A DNA stretch of 64,000 bases, from contig CAZRKC010000010.1 in NCBI GenBank assembly GCA_964600665.1, forward strand, positions 1 through 64,000, given 5' to 3'. The stretch is from CAZRKC01 sp964600665 (GTDB lineage Bacteria; Bacillota; SLNR01). Position 1 is the first letter of the stretch. Each line of letters starts with the position of its first letter. The notes below the pieces were generated by a model. It saw only the letters and a program-made list of their open reading frames with translations. It searched no databases and was not told where the DNA came from. This document shows, in pieces, positions 35,156 through 43,313 of this stretch. A program made the position numbers and the translations under genes.

Positions 35156-36319
35156 ATGGTAACAGACCGGTTTCAAACATGGGTCGAAGTGAATTTAGAC
35201 ATAATTGCCCACAATGTACGCACAGTCAAGAAAGCATTGACTAAAGACACGATGATCATGGCAGTGGTCAAAGCGGACGGCTATGGGCACGGTATGGAGG
35301 AAGTGGCGAAAGCATCCTTGGAGAACGGTGCAACATGGTTGGGTGTCACCTCATTGGAAGAAGGAATCCGACTGCGAGAACATGGATTCGAAGCACCCAT
35401 TCTGCTATTAGGGATTACACCGGTTACAGAAGCCGATAAAGTGGTTGAGTATCAATTGGTACAAACGGTCTGTACGCATGATTTGGCAGAAGCGCTATCT
35501 ACTGCAGCCGAGAGTCGGAAATGCAAAGCGAAAATCCATATGAAGATTGATACCGGCCTTAGTCGCTTTGGCGTCATGCCTGATGAAGCGGTCACTTTTG
35601 CCAGCTTCTTGACGTCATTAAATGGTTTAGAACTGGACGGCATATTTTCTCATTTCGCTTCCCCCTACGAGGAAGATGCCTTTAATTATGTGCAGTTTGA
35701 TCGTTTTATGGGATGCATCACAGAAATTGAGGGCCATGGCATCCGAATTCCAATTCGGCATATTTGCAACAGTGCAGCGATGATCGAATACCATCAAATG
35801 CACCTTGATATGGTCCGACTCGGGTTTATTTTATGCAATGATAGCCCAGCAAGACATGAAACGCAATCGCTGCCGTTGAAGGATGCTTTGCAATGGAAAA
35901 CTCGTGTGGCATATATGAAGGACATACCCAAAGGGATGAGCATTGGCTATGCGCAATCATATTATGCACAGCAAGACATGAAAATTGCTATTGTGCAAAT
36001 GGGGTATGCTGACGGTTACGCAACAGCTTTAAGTAATCGGGGAGAAATGATCGTGGGCGGAACCATTGTGCCGGTGGTAGGAAAAGTCGCGATGAGCCAT
36101 GTGGTTGTGGATATTACAGATGTCCCCGGAACAGTGAATGTGGGGGATGAAGTGGTTTTGATCGGAAGTCAGAAGGGAGCCTCCCTTACTGTGGTGGATA
36201 TGGCAACAAAGGTCAAGGCAGGTGATGCGGAGACTCTATGCCGCATCAGTAAGAAAGTTCCCAAAGTGTATTATCGGAATGGCGATGTGACGCATGTCCG
36301 CATCGGAAACGATGGTTAA
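35156..36319 (+). CDS. alr: alanine racemase family protein
   Basis: A 387-residue fold-type III PLP enzyme. Lys39 in AVVKADGYGHG binds PLP; the Tyr of IGYAQSYY aligns with the second catalytic base; MGYADGY, VPVVGKVAMSH and the end CRISKKVPKVYY are family blocks. Alanine racemase makes D-alanine for peptidoglycan. The usual VGRVCMD block reads VGKVAMS here, so residues near the substrate entry differ, and the gene sits with decarboxylase and transport genes rather than cell-wall genes. Another amino acid may therefore be the substrate. ATG 35156 has AAAGGAGG. It is the first gene of an eight-gene operon ending at 43.0 kb. Confidence 0.88.
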   Translation: MVTDRFQTWVEVNLDIIAHNVRTVKKALTKDTMIMAVVKADGYGHGMEEVAKASLENGATWLGVTSLEEGIRLREHGFEAPILLLGITPVTEADKVVEYQLVQTVCTHDLAEALSTAAESRKCKAKIHMKIDTGLSRFGVMPDEAVTFASFLTSLNGLELDGIFSHFASPYEEDAFNYVQFDRFMGCITEIEGHGIRIPIRHICNSAAMIEYHQMHLDMVRLGFILCNDSPARHETQSLPLKDALQWKTRVAYMKDIPKGMSIGYAQSYYAQQDMKIAIVQMGYADGYATALSNRGEMIVGGTIVPVVGKVAMSHVVVDITDVPGTVNVGDEVVLIGSQKGASLTVVDMATKVKAGDAETLCRISKKVPKVYYRNGDVTHVRIGNDG

Positions 36320-36348
36320 TCGAATATCACGCTAAAGAGGAGGTACTC

Positions 36349-37719
36349 ATGAAGAAACTCAACAATGCCGCAAACCATGTAGCTACGGTGACACAGAATG
36401 TCACATCACCGCTGTTGAATCAGGATCTGCAATTCGGGGATAATAATTTCCCTGGTGGGTTTCTTTTATTTATTCAGAGGCATTTCCAGCGATTACGGAA
36501 TTCTTCCATCGTTGTTTTATTGATTCTGACAATCCTGTGCAACTTTACCCTTTCTGTTGCTGCGACGGATCAAGCTTTCCAGGTGGTTCGGGAACACTCT
36601 CCGCATATCCGGCAGTGGTGGCAGTTTTGGGGAACAAAAGAGTCCGGACGTGGTTTAGCTTTGTTGAATACACCTGTCCGGATTCGATTCAAGAGCGATA
36701 TGACAGGGCAACACACAGGACGCCTTCAGCTTGAATTCCGAGGCGAAGTTGGTTTCATTGCAACGGATGCGTACAAAGTATATGCGGTGGCTGTCCCTCA
36801 TGACACGAGCTTGCCTGTTGTATACCCAATATCTTTAGCATTACAGAATAATCGCTGGACCGCCATCTATACAGTTCCTGGCTTCAGTGATCGATATGCT
36901 CATATCGATCTGGTTGTGGAACAAACGGCTCGGGATGGGCGACGATCACAGATACGGCCCCTGGAAGCGGATTTCTTCTACACAGGGATTTTTGTATTTG
37001 AAGAGTCACCCGGAGCGATGGATCTACCAGGAGTCCAAACTGAGGGGGATGTGCGACCAAAAAATCTGGATAAAGTGGGATTCGAAGAATGTGAAATTCC
37101 CTCTATGGACGAACAGGAAACCCGGGTTGCCCCAAAGATTCTCAATGTTCGCCAGCCGTGGCAAAAGACGACCACGATGACTGCAGCTGAAACACGACAT
37201 GATTACTGGGAATGGCACTGGGGTGACGGAGAGGTCACTGTAGATAGAAATCCAAACCATACTGTCGGCCAACTGGAAAGGATATTTCAAAAGGCAGGAG
37301 AATATGTTGTCAAAGCCATATCTTATAGTAACACCGGCGAACAGATTCGGGAGATGGTATGGCATCTGGTTTTAGATGCAACATCGATCCATCTTCCTCA
37401 GACGTTTAACTTCGAAACGATTGGCATTGTGAATCCGGATATTACGATTACCGGGCCCAAGGCATGGGTTACAGGTCGACCTGCTTATTATCATGTGAAG
37501 GTGGACTTGGTGGAGCCTCCTTTCGGGGAATCGGTCATCACATCCATCAAGCCAAGTGAGCATTTTCAGATGGTATGGGATAAACCCGGACGACAAACCA
37601 TCACCGTTGCGGTTGCTGTCGTCACCACTTATACATTTCCGAAAGGCAAAGTCCGCGTTCGTAATGTGTATACCCGGACGATGGATGTCGATGTGATGAC
37701 ATTGGCGATTCGCAGTTGA
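36349..37719 (+). CDS. unknown secreted/membrane-anchored protein with PKD-like region
   Basis: A 456-residue protein I do not recognise. A hydrophilic N-terminus of about 50 residues is followed by one membrane helix or uncleaved signal (about 52-72) ending in SVAATDQ. The exported part is beta-rich. Around residues 283-325 a PKD-like pattern is visible: HWGDGEVTVD, then GEYVVKAISYSN, as in PKD/polycystic-kidney-type Ig folds. ATG 36349 has AGAGGAGG. It lies between alr and the decarboxylase-family gene with gaps of 29 and 13 bp, so it is co-expressed with them. A surface or envelope role is inference. Confidence 0.7.
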   Translation: MKKLNNAANHVATVTQNVTSPLLNQDLQFGDNNFPGGFLLFIQRHFQRLRNSSIVVLLILTILCNFTLSVAATDQAFQVVREHSPHIRQWWQFWGTKESGRGLALLNTPVRIRFKSDMTGQHTGRLQLEFRGEVGFIATDAYKVYAVAVPHDTSLPVVYPISLALQNNRWTAIYTVPGFSDRYAHIDLVVEQTARDGRRSQIRPLEADFFYTGIFVFEESPGAMDLPGVQTEGDVRPKNLDKVGFEECEIPSMDEQETRVAPKILNVRQPWQKTTTMTAAETRHDYWEWHWGDGEVTVDRNPNHTVGQLERIFQKAGEYVVKAISYSNTGEQIREMVWHLVLDATSIHLPQTFNFETIGIVNPDITITGPKAWVTGRPAYYHVKVDLVEPPFGESVITSIKPSEHFQMVWDKPGRQTITVAVAVVTTYTFPKGKVRVRNVYTRTMDVDVMTLAIRS

Positions 37720-37732
37720 AAGGACGATCAAA

Positions 37733-39127
37733 ATGACCCTACGGATGATAGCACCGCTTGTTGCGAAGATGGAAAAATGGGGTTTCGATAGACCGGAGCA
37801 TGAAATCATTCATTTGCCCGCTGCGTCGATACTTCGCAATGACCCTACCTTAATTCTTGCAGAACAGCTTGCTGCCCAATTCTACGGGTCAGATCAGACT
37901 TTGTTTCTGGGTAATGGGTCCAGCCAAGGGATTCATGCAATAATCATGGCTGCATGCAAGCCAGGTGATCGCATTCTAGTTCCTCGAAACGCCCATCGTT
38001 CTCTTTTAGCGGCGCTGGTATTTTCCGGCGCAAATCCGGTGTTTACTCCAGTCCGGATGCATCCTCGATTGGGATTACCATTACCTCCGAAACCAGCACT
38101 GGTGGCGCGTTTGCTTGCAGAGGATCCTTGTATCCGGGCTGTCTTTGCAGTTCATCCGACGTATGAGGGAATCACCGGTGATTTGGCTGAATTGATCAAG
38201 GTGGCACATCAAGCGAACATACCCGTATTGGTGGATGAAGCGCATGGCCCACATTTTGGTATCCATCCCCATTTACCCCGGTCTGCCATTCAACTTGGCG
38301 CAGATGGGGTGGTACAAAGCACCCATAAGATCGTGGGCGCACTTACACAAGCTTCGATGTTGCATGTCCAAGGAGATTTGCTGTGTAGTGAGAAAATTAA
38401 ACAGGCTGTAGGATTACTCGATGCAGACCCTATGAATATGGGGTTAATTGCATCTTTAGATAGTGCTCGGGTTCAACTGGAGCAACAGGGTTACCCCTTA
38501 TTGGACCGGACGATTTATTTGGCCCAACAGCTGCGTGAAGGAATCAATCAAATTCCGGGTTTCGTATGTTTTGGAAGTGAAAGTATCGGAGAACACGGAA
38601 TTCATGGATTTGACCCATCAAAAATAACTGTGGATACTCGGGCTTCCGGTATTCACGGTCGGGATGCAGAGCGGTGGTTAAGGCAACAGTATCACATCCA
38701 GGCAGAGTTTGCAGATCCCGGGCATGTCCTTTTCATACTCACCATTGCCGATACTGAAGGGGAGATAAAAGTTTTATTGAACGGGCTTTGGGCATTATCC
38801 AATCAATCTGCAGAACGTCATTACACACATCAGGATATGCGGCCGTACCCCCAATTACCCATCGTTTCAGTCCCTATGATGGATGCCGTATATCATAACA
38901 GCCGCTGGGTATATGCAGCTGATGCCGCCGGACGTGTTTGTGCAAGTACCATTAGCCCATATCCTCCCGGCATACCACTGATCTATCCCGGAGAATTATT
39001 CGACGATGATACGATGGACTATATTCTGTGGGGGCATGAGGTCTCTCTGAACATGATGGGTATCCGCTTGCATGACGGCCATGTGCAAGTAAGGGTTATG
39101 GATGATGACGGGGAGGCTCATTCTTGA
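37733..39127 (+). CDS. Orn/Lys/Arg decarboxylase family PLP protein
   Basis: A 464-residue fold-type I protein. LFLGNGSSQGIHAII, VPRNAHRSLL, VHPTYEGITGDL, VDEAHGPHFG and QSTHK (PLP Lys199) match the prokaryotic Orn/Lys/Arg decarboxylase family; Asp168 and His171 contact PLP. The B. subtilis-type enzymes decarboxylate arginine or lysine. The N-terminus appears shortened: the usual PGHKxG segment before the first PLP loop is missing, with the upstream stop codon only 13 bp away. Activity is therefore uncertain. ATG 37733 has GAAAGGA. The MFS gene overlaps its stop codon. Confidence 0.85.
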   Translation: MTLRMIAPLVAKMEKWGFDRPEHEIIHLPAASILRNDPTLILAEQLAAQFYGSDQTLFLGNGSSQGIHAIIMAACKPGDRILVPRNAHRSLLAALVFSGANPVFTPVRMHPRLGLPLPPKPALVARLLAEDPCIRAVFAVHPTYEGITGDLAELIKVAHQANIPVLVDEAHGPHFGIHPHLPRSAIQLGADGVVQSTHKIVGALTQASMLHVQGDLLCSEKIKQAVGLLDADPMNMGLIASLDSARVQLEQQGYPLLDRTIYLAQQLREGINQIPGFVCFGSESIGEHGIHGFDPSKITVDTRASGIHGRDAERWLRQQYHIQAEFADPGHVLFILTIADTEGEIKVLLNGLWALSNQSAERHYTHQDMRPYPQLPIVSVPMMDAVYHNSRWVYAADAAGRVCASTISPYPPGIPLIYPGELFDDDTMDYILWGHEVSLNMMGIRLHDGHVQVRVMDDDGEAHS

Positions 39128-40449
39128 TGGACCTTAATAAGCAAACAGATGGTAAGAATTTCAATCTACTGGTTTTGGATGGGATGCTTTTTTTTGGAGC
39201 AATTACATTCCTCGCTTCTTCAACAATTCTGCCTGCGTTTGTCAGCCGGTTGACCACATCCAGCATGTTGGTGGGTCTTGTTACTGCTGTACGGTTCAGC
39301 GGTTGGTTTTTACCCCAGCTTTTTGCAGCCAATTATCTGGAGAAAAGGCTGCTCAAAAAACCGGTGATGCTGATCACCAGTTTTCTTTCACGGCTTTCGA
39401 TCATAATGCTGGCATACGTGACATATCGCTGGGGAGCAGGCCAGGCTTCGGTGACTTTAATCCTTTTTTTTGCATTATATTTCTTATTCAATCTTTGTGA
39501 AGGAGTCAGCACGATTGCATGGATGGACATCGTTGCGAAAACCGTAACTCCAACTCGTCGCGGAAGTATGTTTTCCGGAATGCAGTTGACGGGCAGCCTG
39601 CTTGGTATTGGAGCAGGCGTCTTGATCCGGCACATTTTGAATCATCCCCAATTGAGCTTCTCAACCGCCTATGCTTTAATCTTTTTTTGCGGTGGTATAC
39701 TCTTATTTGGCGACTATTTAGTTTTGTTCTTTTTAGAAGAGCCCCCTGGTTCAAAAGTAACACAAGAACGCACCATGATGCAGTACCTAAAAACGATACC
39801 AATGTTGCTTCGCAAAAATATTACATTTCAGCGTATGGTGGCGATAAAAATCCTGATTGGATTTAATTATTTGGTACTTCCATTCTATGTGGTCTACAGT
39901 CAGAAAGTACTGGCGACGCAGAGCGGAATCATCGGGATTTATGTTTTACTGCAAACGGCTGGCATGATTGGTGGGAGCCTATTGTTTGGCCAGTTAAGTG
40001 ACCGGGTTGGCAATCGGAGTGTGATACTCGGAACTTCGATCGCAACTGCATTTATGCCGGTGTTTGCCTTATGCGTATTTCTAGTCAGCCGTACGGGGGC
40101 ATATCCGGTATTAACATCTTTGTATGCATTGGTTTTCTTGGCTATCGGGTTTTCAGACAGCGGCCTTATGATCGGTTTTACGAATTACATGCTAGAAATC
40201 GTATCCGAAGAAGAGCGGCCATCATATTATGGCCTTTCAAACACGATGGGTGCTGTCACTGCCATACTACCAATATTGGGGGGCTTTCTGGTATCACAGT
40301 ATTCGTATGAGCTGGCATTTTTAATTGCTGCCATATTTATTCTCGTGGGGTTGACCATCAGTTTTGGACTCCCGGAACCAAGGCGCATGCAAACCACAAA
40401 AGAGGCGTATGAATGGATTGCAGAAGGGGGAGCACATGAAACGGATTAG
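39127..40449 (+). CDS. MFS transporter
   Basis: A 440-residue protein with about twelve membrane helices. The loop between helices 2 and 3 reads LEKRLLKKPVM and a second-half equivalent is GQLSDRVGNRSVIL, which fits the MFS A-motif better. ATG 39127 shares its A with the decarboxylase stop codon (TGATG arrangement), with GGGGAGG upstream, so translation is probably coupled. Substrate unknown; coupling to the decarboxylase-family gene suggests an amine or amino acid carrier, which is inference. Confidence 0.87.
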   Translation: MDLNKQTDGKNFNLLVLDGMLFFGAITFLASSTILPAFVSRLTTSSMLVGLVTAVRFSGWFLPQLFAANYLEKRLLKKPVMLITSFLSRLSIIMLAYVTYRWGAGQASVTLILFFALYFLFNLCEGVSTIAWMDIVAKTVTPTRRGSMFSGMQLTGSLLGIGAGVLIRHILNHPQLSFSTAYALIFFCGGILLFGDYLVLFFLEEPPGSKVTQERTMMQYLKTIPMLLRKNITFQRMVAIKILIGFNYLVLPFYVVYSQKVLATQSGIIGIYVLLQTAGMIGGSLLFGQLSDRVGNRSVILGTSIATAFMPVFALCVFLVSRTGAYPVLTSLYALVFLAIGFSDSGLMIGFTNYMLEIVSEEERPSYYGLSNTMGAVTAILPILGGFLVSQYSYELAFLIAAIFILVGLTISFGLPEPRRMQTTKEAYEWIAEGGAHETD

Positions 40450-41128
40450 ATGCTTGATTTTTGATTTAGACGGAACATTAGTTGATTCTTTTCATGCCAT
40501 TAGTACTTGTTTCAACCGGGCAATGGGTGAGCTCGGATATCGACTGGTATCTGAACATCAAATCCACCAGATGGTTGGGATCCCACTGGAAGATATGTTC
40601 CTTGCATTCTTGCACCCTGAGAAAGTCGGAGAAGGAGTCAGGCGCTATCGAGTCCATTACCGAGAATTGTGTGTTCCCAGGACAACTTTGTTGAGGGGTG
40701 TTGGACCAGCGCTAAAAGCCTTGCATGAAGCCGGTTACACATTAGCAGTCGCGACCAATAAGCCTGAAGGGTTTACGCAATCCATATTAGACGGATTGAG
40801 TATTGGGGAGTATTTCGCGATGGTTGTCGGGCCAGAAAGTGTCTCAGCACCGAAACCGGATCCAGAAATGATTCTTCTGATTATGAATAACCTTGGATTA
40901 AAGCCTTGCGACATTATCTATGTTGGTGATTCAGAAACGGATATTGTCACCGCTCAACGGGCGGGTGTCGGCATGTTCGCCGTGGCTACAGGTGTTCATG
41001 CGAAGAAGGATTTGGCAGCGTTCAGTCCGAATTGGGTAGGAGATGATCTCAGTCAATTAGTGGAGATATTAAATGACGGGAGTGATATCAATGCAACGAG
41101 TGATCATGGATGTGGATACGGGTGTTGA
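40436..41128 (+). CDS. HAD hydrolase, phosphoglycolate phosphatase-like
   Basis: A 230-residue haloacid-dehalogenase-superfamily phosphatase with a subclass I cap. Motif I is FDLDGTLVDS (nucleophile Asp9, acid Asp11), motif II VATNKPEG, the Lys is in APKPDPEMI and motif IV is VGDSETDI. It resembles Gph/PpaX-type phosphatases. ATG 40436 overlaps the MFS gene by 14 bp, and its own 3' end overlaps the nucleoside hydrolase gene by 38 bp; the last residues (NATSDHGCGYGC) are thus read from that overlap. Confidence 0.9.
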   Translation: MKRIRCLIFDLDGTLVDSFHAISTCFNRAMGELGYRLVSEHQIHQMVGIPLEDMFLAFLHPEKVGEGVRRYRVHYRELCVPRTTLLRGVGPALKALHEAGYTLAVATNKPEGFTQSILDGLSIGEYFAMVVGPESVSAPKPDPEMILLIMNNLGLKPCDIIYVGDSETDIVTAQRAGVGMFAVATGVHAKKDLAAFSPNWVGDDLSQLVEILNDGSDINATSDHGCGYGC

Positions 41129-42017
41129 TGATGCGTGGGCGATTATCTTTGCCCTGAGTTCACCGGAATTGAAGATTGAAGCCTTCACAACAGTGGCGGG
41201 AAATGTTGAGCTGGACTTGACGACACAGAATACCTTAAAAATATTGGAGATGATGGGTGCCACCCACATCCCGGTGGGAAGAGGTATTGGGCGTCCATTT
41301 ATGCGGGAGCTTAAGACAGGGAAGGTGGCTCATGGGGATGATGGGCTTGGTAATATTGGCATCCCAGAGGCAAGCATCAAGGAAAGTAACATCCACGGCG
41401 TTGATTTGATGATTCAAACAATTATGGACAATCCCAACGATATCACATTGATACCAGTTGGTCCGCTTACGAATGTGGCCGCAGCGATTCTGAAGGAACC
41501 ACGCATCGTCAATAACGTTAAAGATGTTCTCATTATGGGTGGTGCTGTATTAGTGCCAGGCAATCGATCACCTGCTGCGGAATTCAATATATATACCGAC
41601 CCTGAAGCAGCCAAGATTGTCTTTGCTTCCGGCATGCCCATGACCTTAGTTGGATTGGATGTAACAAGAAAAACATTATTGCGACCCCACCATTTGGACC
41701 TAATGGCGGCACTGGGGACCGCAGCCGGTGATTTTATTAGTCGATCAGCCCAAATTTACCTTGATTTTTCGAAGCGACGGTTCGGGATCAATGGTTGTGC
41801 GTTGCATGACCCGCTGACGGTTGGTGTTGCAATCGACCGCTCTTTAGTGACAGTTAAGCGCATGTATGTAGATGTCGAAACCGTTGGTGAAATCACAAGA
41901 GGAGAAACCCTTGCTGATTATTATGGCACAACCGGGAAAGAACCCAATATGGATGTCTGTTTGGATGTGGACGGCGACCGTTTTGTCGATCTTTTTGTCA
42001 AGCGGATCGCTGGATGA
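41091..42017 (+). CDS. inosine-uridine preferring nucleoside hydrolase
   Basis: A 308-residue enzyme of the IunH family that hydrolyses the N-glycosidic bond of nucleosides. The calcium site MDVDTGVDDAWA (Asp7, Asp9, Asp13, Asp14) and the blocks LIPVGPLTNVA, VLIMGGA, NIYTDPEAA and LHDPLTVG are present. ATG 41091 has GACGGGAGTGAT; an in-frame ATG at 41073 lies before that site. With surE and the HAD phosphatase it forms a nucleotide-salvage block. Confidence 0.93.
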   Translation: MQRVIMDVDTGVDDAWAIIFALSSPELKIEAFTTVAGNVELDLTTQNTLKILEMMGATHIPVGRGIGRPFMRELKTGKVAHGDDGLGNIGIPEASIKESNIHGVDLMIQTIMDNPNDITLIPVGPLTNVAAAILKEPRIVNNVKDVLIMGGAVLVPGNRSPAAEFNIYTDPEAAKIVFASGMPMTLVGLDVTRKTLLRPHHLDLMAALGTAAGDFISRSAQIYLDFSKRRFGINGCALHDPLTVGVAIDRSLVTVKRMYVDVETVGEITRGETLADYYGTTGKEPNMDVCLDVDGDRFVDLFVKRIAG

Positions 42018-42029
42018 TTGGAGGCTGCC

Positions 42030-42806
42030 ATGAAAATACTTTTAACTAATGATGACGGAATTCATGCCCCGGGGATTCAAGCGTTGCGAAGAGTACTTGA
42101 ACAGCGGGAAGACACTGAAATCTATATCGTTGCCCCAGACCGAGAACGAAGTGGCAGCGGTCATTCCATCACCTTTAATTCTCCGCTGCGGGTAGAAGAG
42201 GTTAATTATTCAAAAACCCATGTCAAAGGATTTTCCGTCAATGGGACTCCATCAGACTGTGTAAAGCTGGCGCTGAAAGCGATCCTGCCTGTTGTTCCGG
42301 ACTTGATAATTTCAGGAATTAACGACGGCCCGAATCTGGGTACCGATGTTTTATATTCCGGGACGGTGTCAGCCGCAATTGAAGGCATCATGCTGGGCGT
42401 ACCTGCCATCGCAGTTTCCCTTGCATCCTTCGGCTCCAGAGATTATGGTTATGCTGCGCGATTTTCCAGTCGTATGTTAGATAAACTCTCGAAAAAGCCG
42501 CTCCCAGCTAGAACGCTTTTGAATATCAATATCCCAATGGGAGCAGAGGCCGATATCTGTGGGCTCGTGATTACGCGCTTAGGTGTGCGTCAATATGAAC
42601 ACGTGTTTGATCGCCGTACAGATCCTTTTGGGCGGACGTATTACTGGCTGGCGGGAGAATTGCTGGAAGTGGAGCATGACCCTATTGCAGATATTGCTGT
42701 GGTGAAAGAAGGCAAGGTTTCGGTGACACCACTTCATTTTGACCTAACAGACTACCATATAATGGATTCTCTATCAAGTTGGGAATTGGAGCATCTCTGT
42801 TGGTAA
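42030..42806 (+). CDS. surE: 5'/3'-nucleotidase SurE
   Basis: A 258-residue metal-dependent survival-protein phosphatase. LTNDDGIHAPG gives Asp8 and Asp9; RERSGSGHSIT, NGTPSDCV and SGINDGPNLG-like blocks complete the active site. It dephosphorylates nucleoside monophosphates, the products of which the preceding nucleoside hydrolase could cleave further. ATG 42030 has TTGGAGG, 12 bp after the previous stop. Confidence 0.95.
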   Translation: MKILLTNDDGIHAPGIQALRRVLEQREDTEIYIVAPDRERSGSGHSITFNSPLRVEEVNYSKTHVKGFSVNGTPSDCVKLALKAILPVVPDLIISGINDGPNLGTDVLYSGTVSAAIEGIMLGVPAIAVSLASFGSRDYGYAARFSSRMLDKLSKKPLPARTLLNINIPMGAEADICGLVITRLGVRQYEHVFDRRTDPFGRTYYWLAGELLEVEHDPIADIAVVKEGKVSVTPLHFDLTDYHIMDSLSSWELEHLCW

Positions 42807-42819
42807 AGGGGGAATTTCC

Positions 42820-43023
42820 ATGAAAATGAAGCCAATCCATGAATCACTGCCGCTGATGGCACGAATTACCATCAAACTACCGGAGGACGCATATAAAATT
42901 GTTTCTATGCTGAACCAGACACTGAAAGATAAAAACCTATCATTTGGTTTAAGAGCAATTGGGGAGATTGAATATGAATTTTCAATTTATGATTCAGACA
43001 CGGTGAAGCTAGATCAAGAATGA
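42820..43023 (+). CDS. YpmA-like (DUF4264) small protein
   Basis: A 67-residue soluble protein. ARITIKLPEDAYKIVSMLNQTLKDKNLSFGL resembles B. subtilis YpmA (DUF4264) in the pattern of a strand, a helix with VxxLNxTLK, and FGL; function unknown. ATG 42820 has AAAGGGGGAA. It is the last gene of the operon and is followed by a terminator. Confidence 0.65.
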   Translation: MKMKPIHESLPLMARITIKLPEDAYKIVSMLNQTLKDKNLSFGLRAIGEIEYEFSIYDSDTVKLDQE

Positions 43024-43044
43024 ATCGACGATCAACAGATTATT

Positions 43045-43081
43045 AAAACAGAGTCGGGAATGCTTCCCAACTCTGTTTTTT
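43045..43081 (+). terminator. intrinsic terminator of the alr-to-ypmA operon
   Basis: AAAACAGAGT (43045-43054) and ACTCTGTTTT (43070 onward) pair, enclosing GGGAA-TGC-TTCCC; a run of six Ts follows. Confidence 0.9.
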
Positions 43082-43222
43082 CACCATACAATAAACCTTT
43101 CTATGGTGGTTTAGATTGCTGAATGATAAGCACGCATTGATGGCGAAACGGTCGAACTGATCAAACATAGGTGCATGAAAGGCATTGTTACAACAATTCA
43201 GCAGCAATTACAAAAGTCTAAC

Positions 43223-43276
43223 TTAAAGAAATCTTAACAGAAATCTCCTATTACCTTAACATCAGTTCCGTATAAT
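43223..43276 (+). promoter_or_regulatory. Pho box and promoter of the pst operon
   Basis: Hexamers TTAAAG (43223), TTAACA (43234), CTCCTA (43245) and TTAACA (43256) recur with exact 11-bp periodicity, the arrangement bound by PhoP of Firmicutes (consensus TTAACA). A TATAAT -10 box lies at 43271-43276, about 38 bp before the pstS start. No -35 match is needed for such an activated promoter. Confidence 0.8.
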
Positions 43277-43313
43277 GAAGTCAGGATGAGAACAATAATA
43301 GGAGGTACGATAC

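Noticed and set aside
35156..36319. Loss of the catalytic Tyr in the alanine racemase
   Set aside because: The sequence MSIG first seemed to replace VSYG, but aligning back from GYADG puts the Tyr of IGYAQSYY at that position, so it is conserved.
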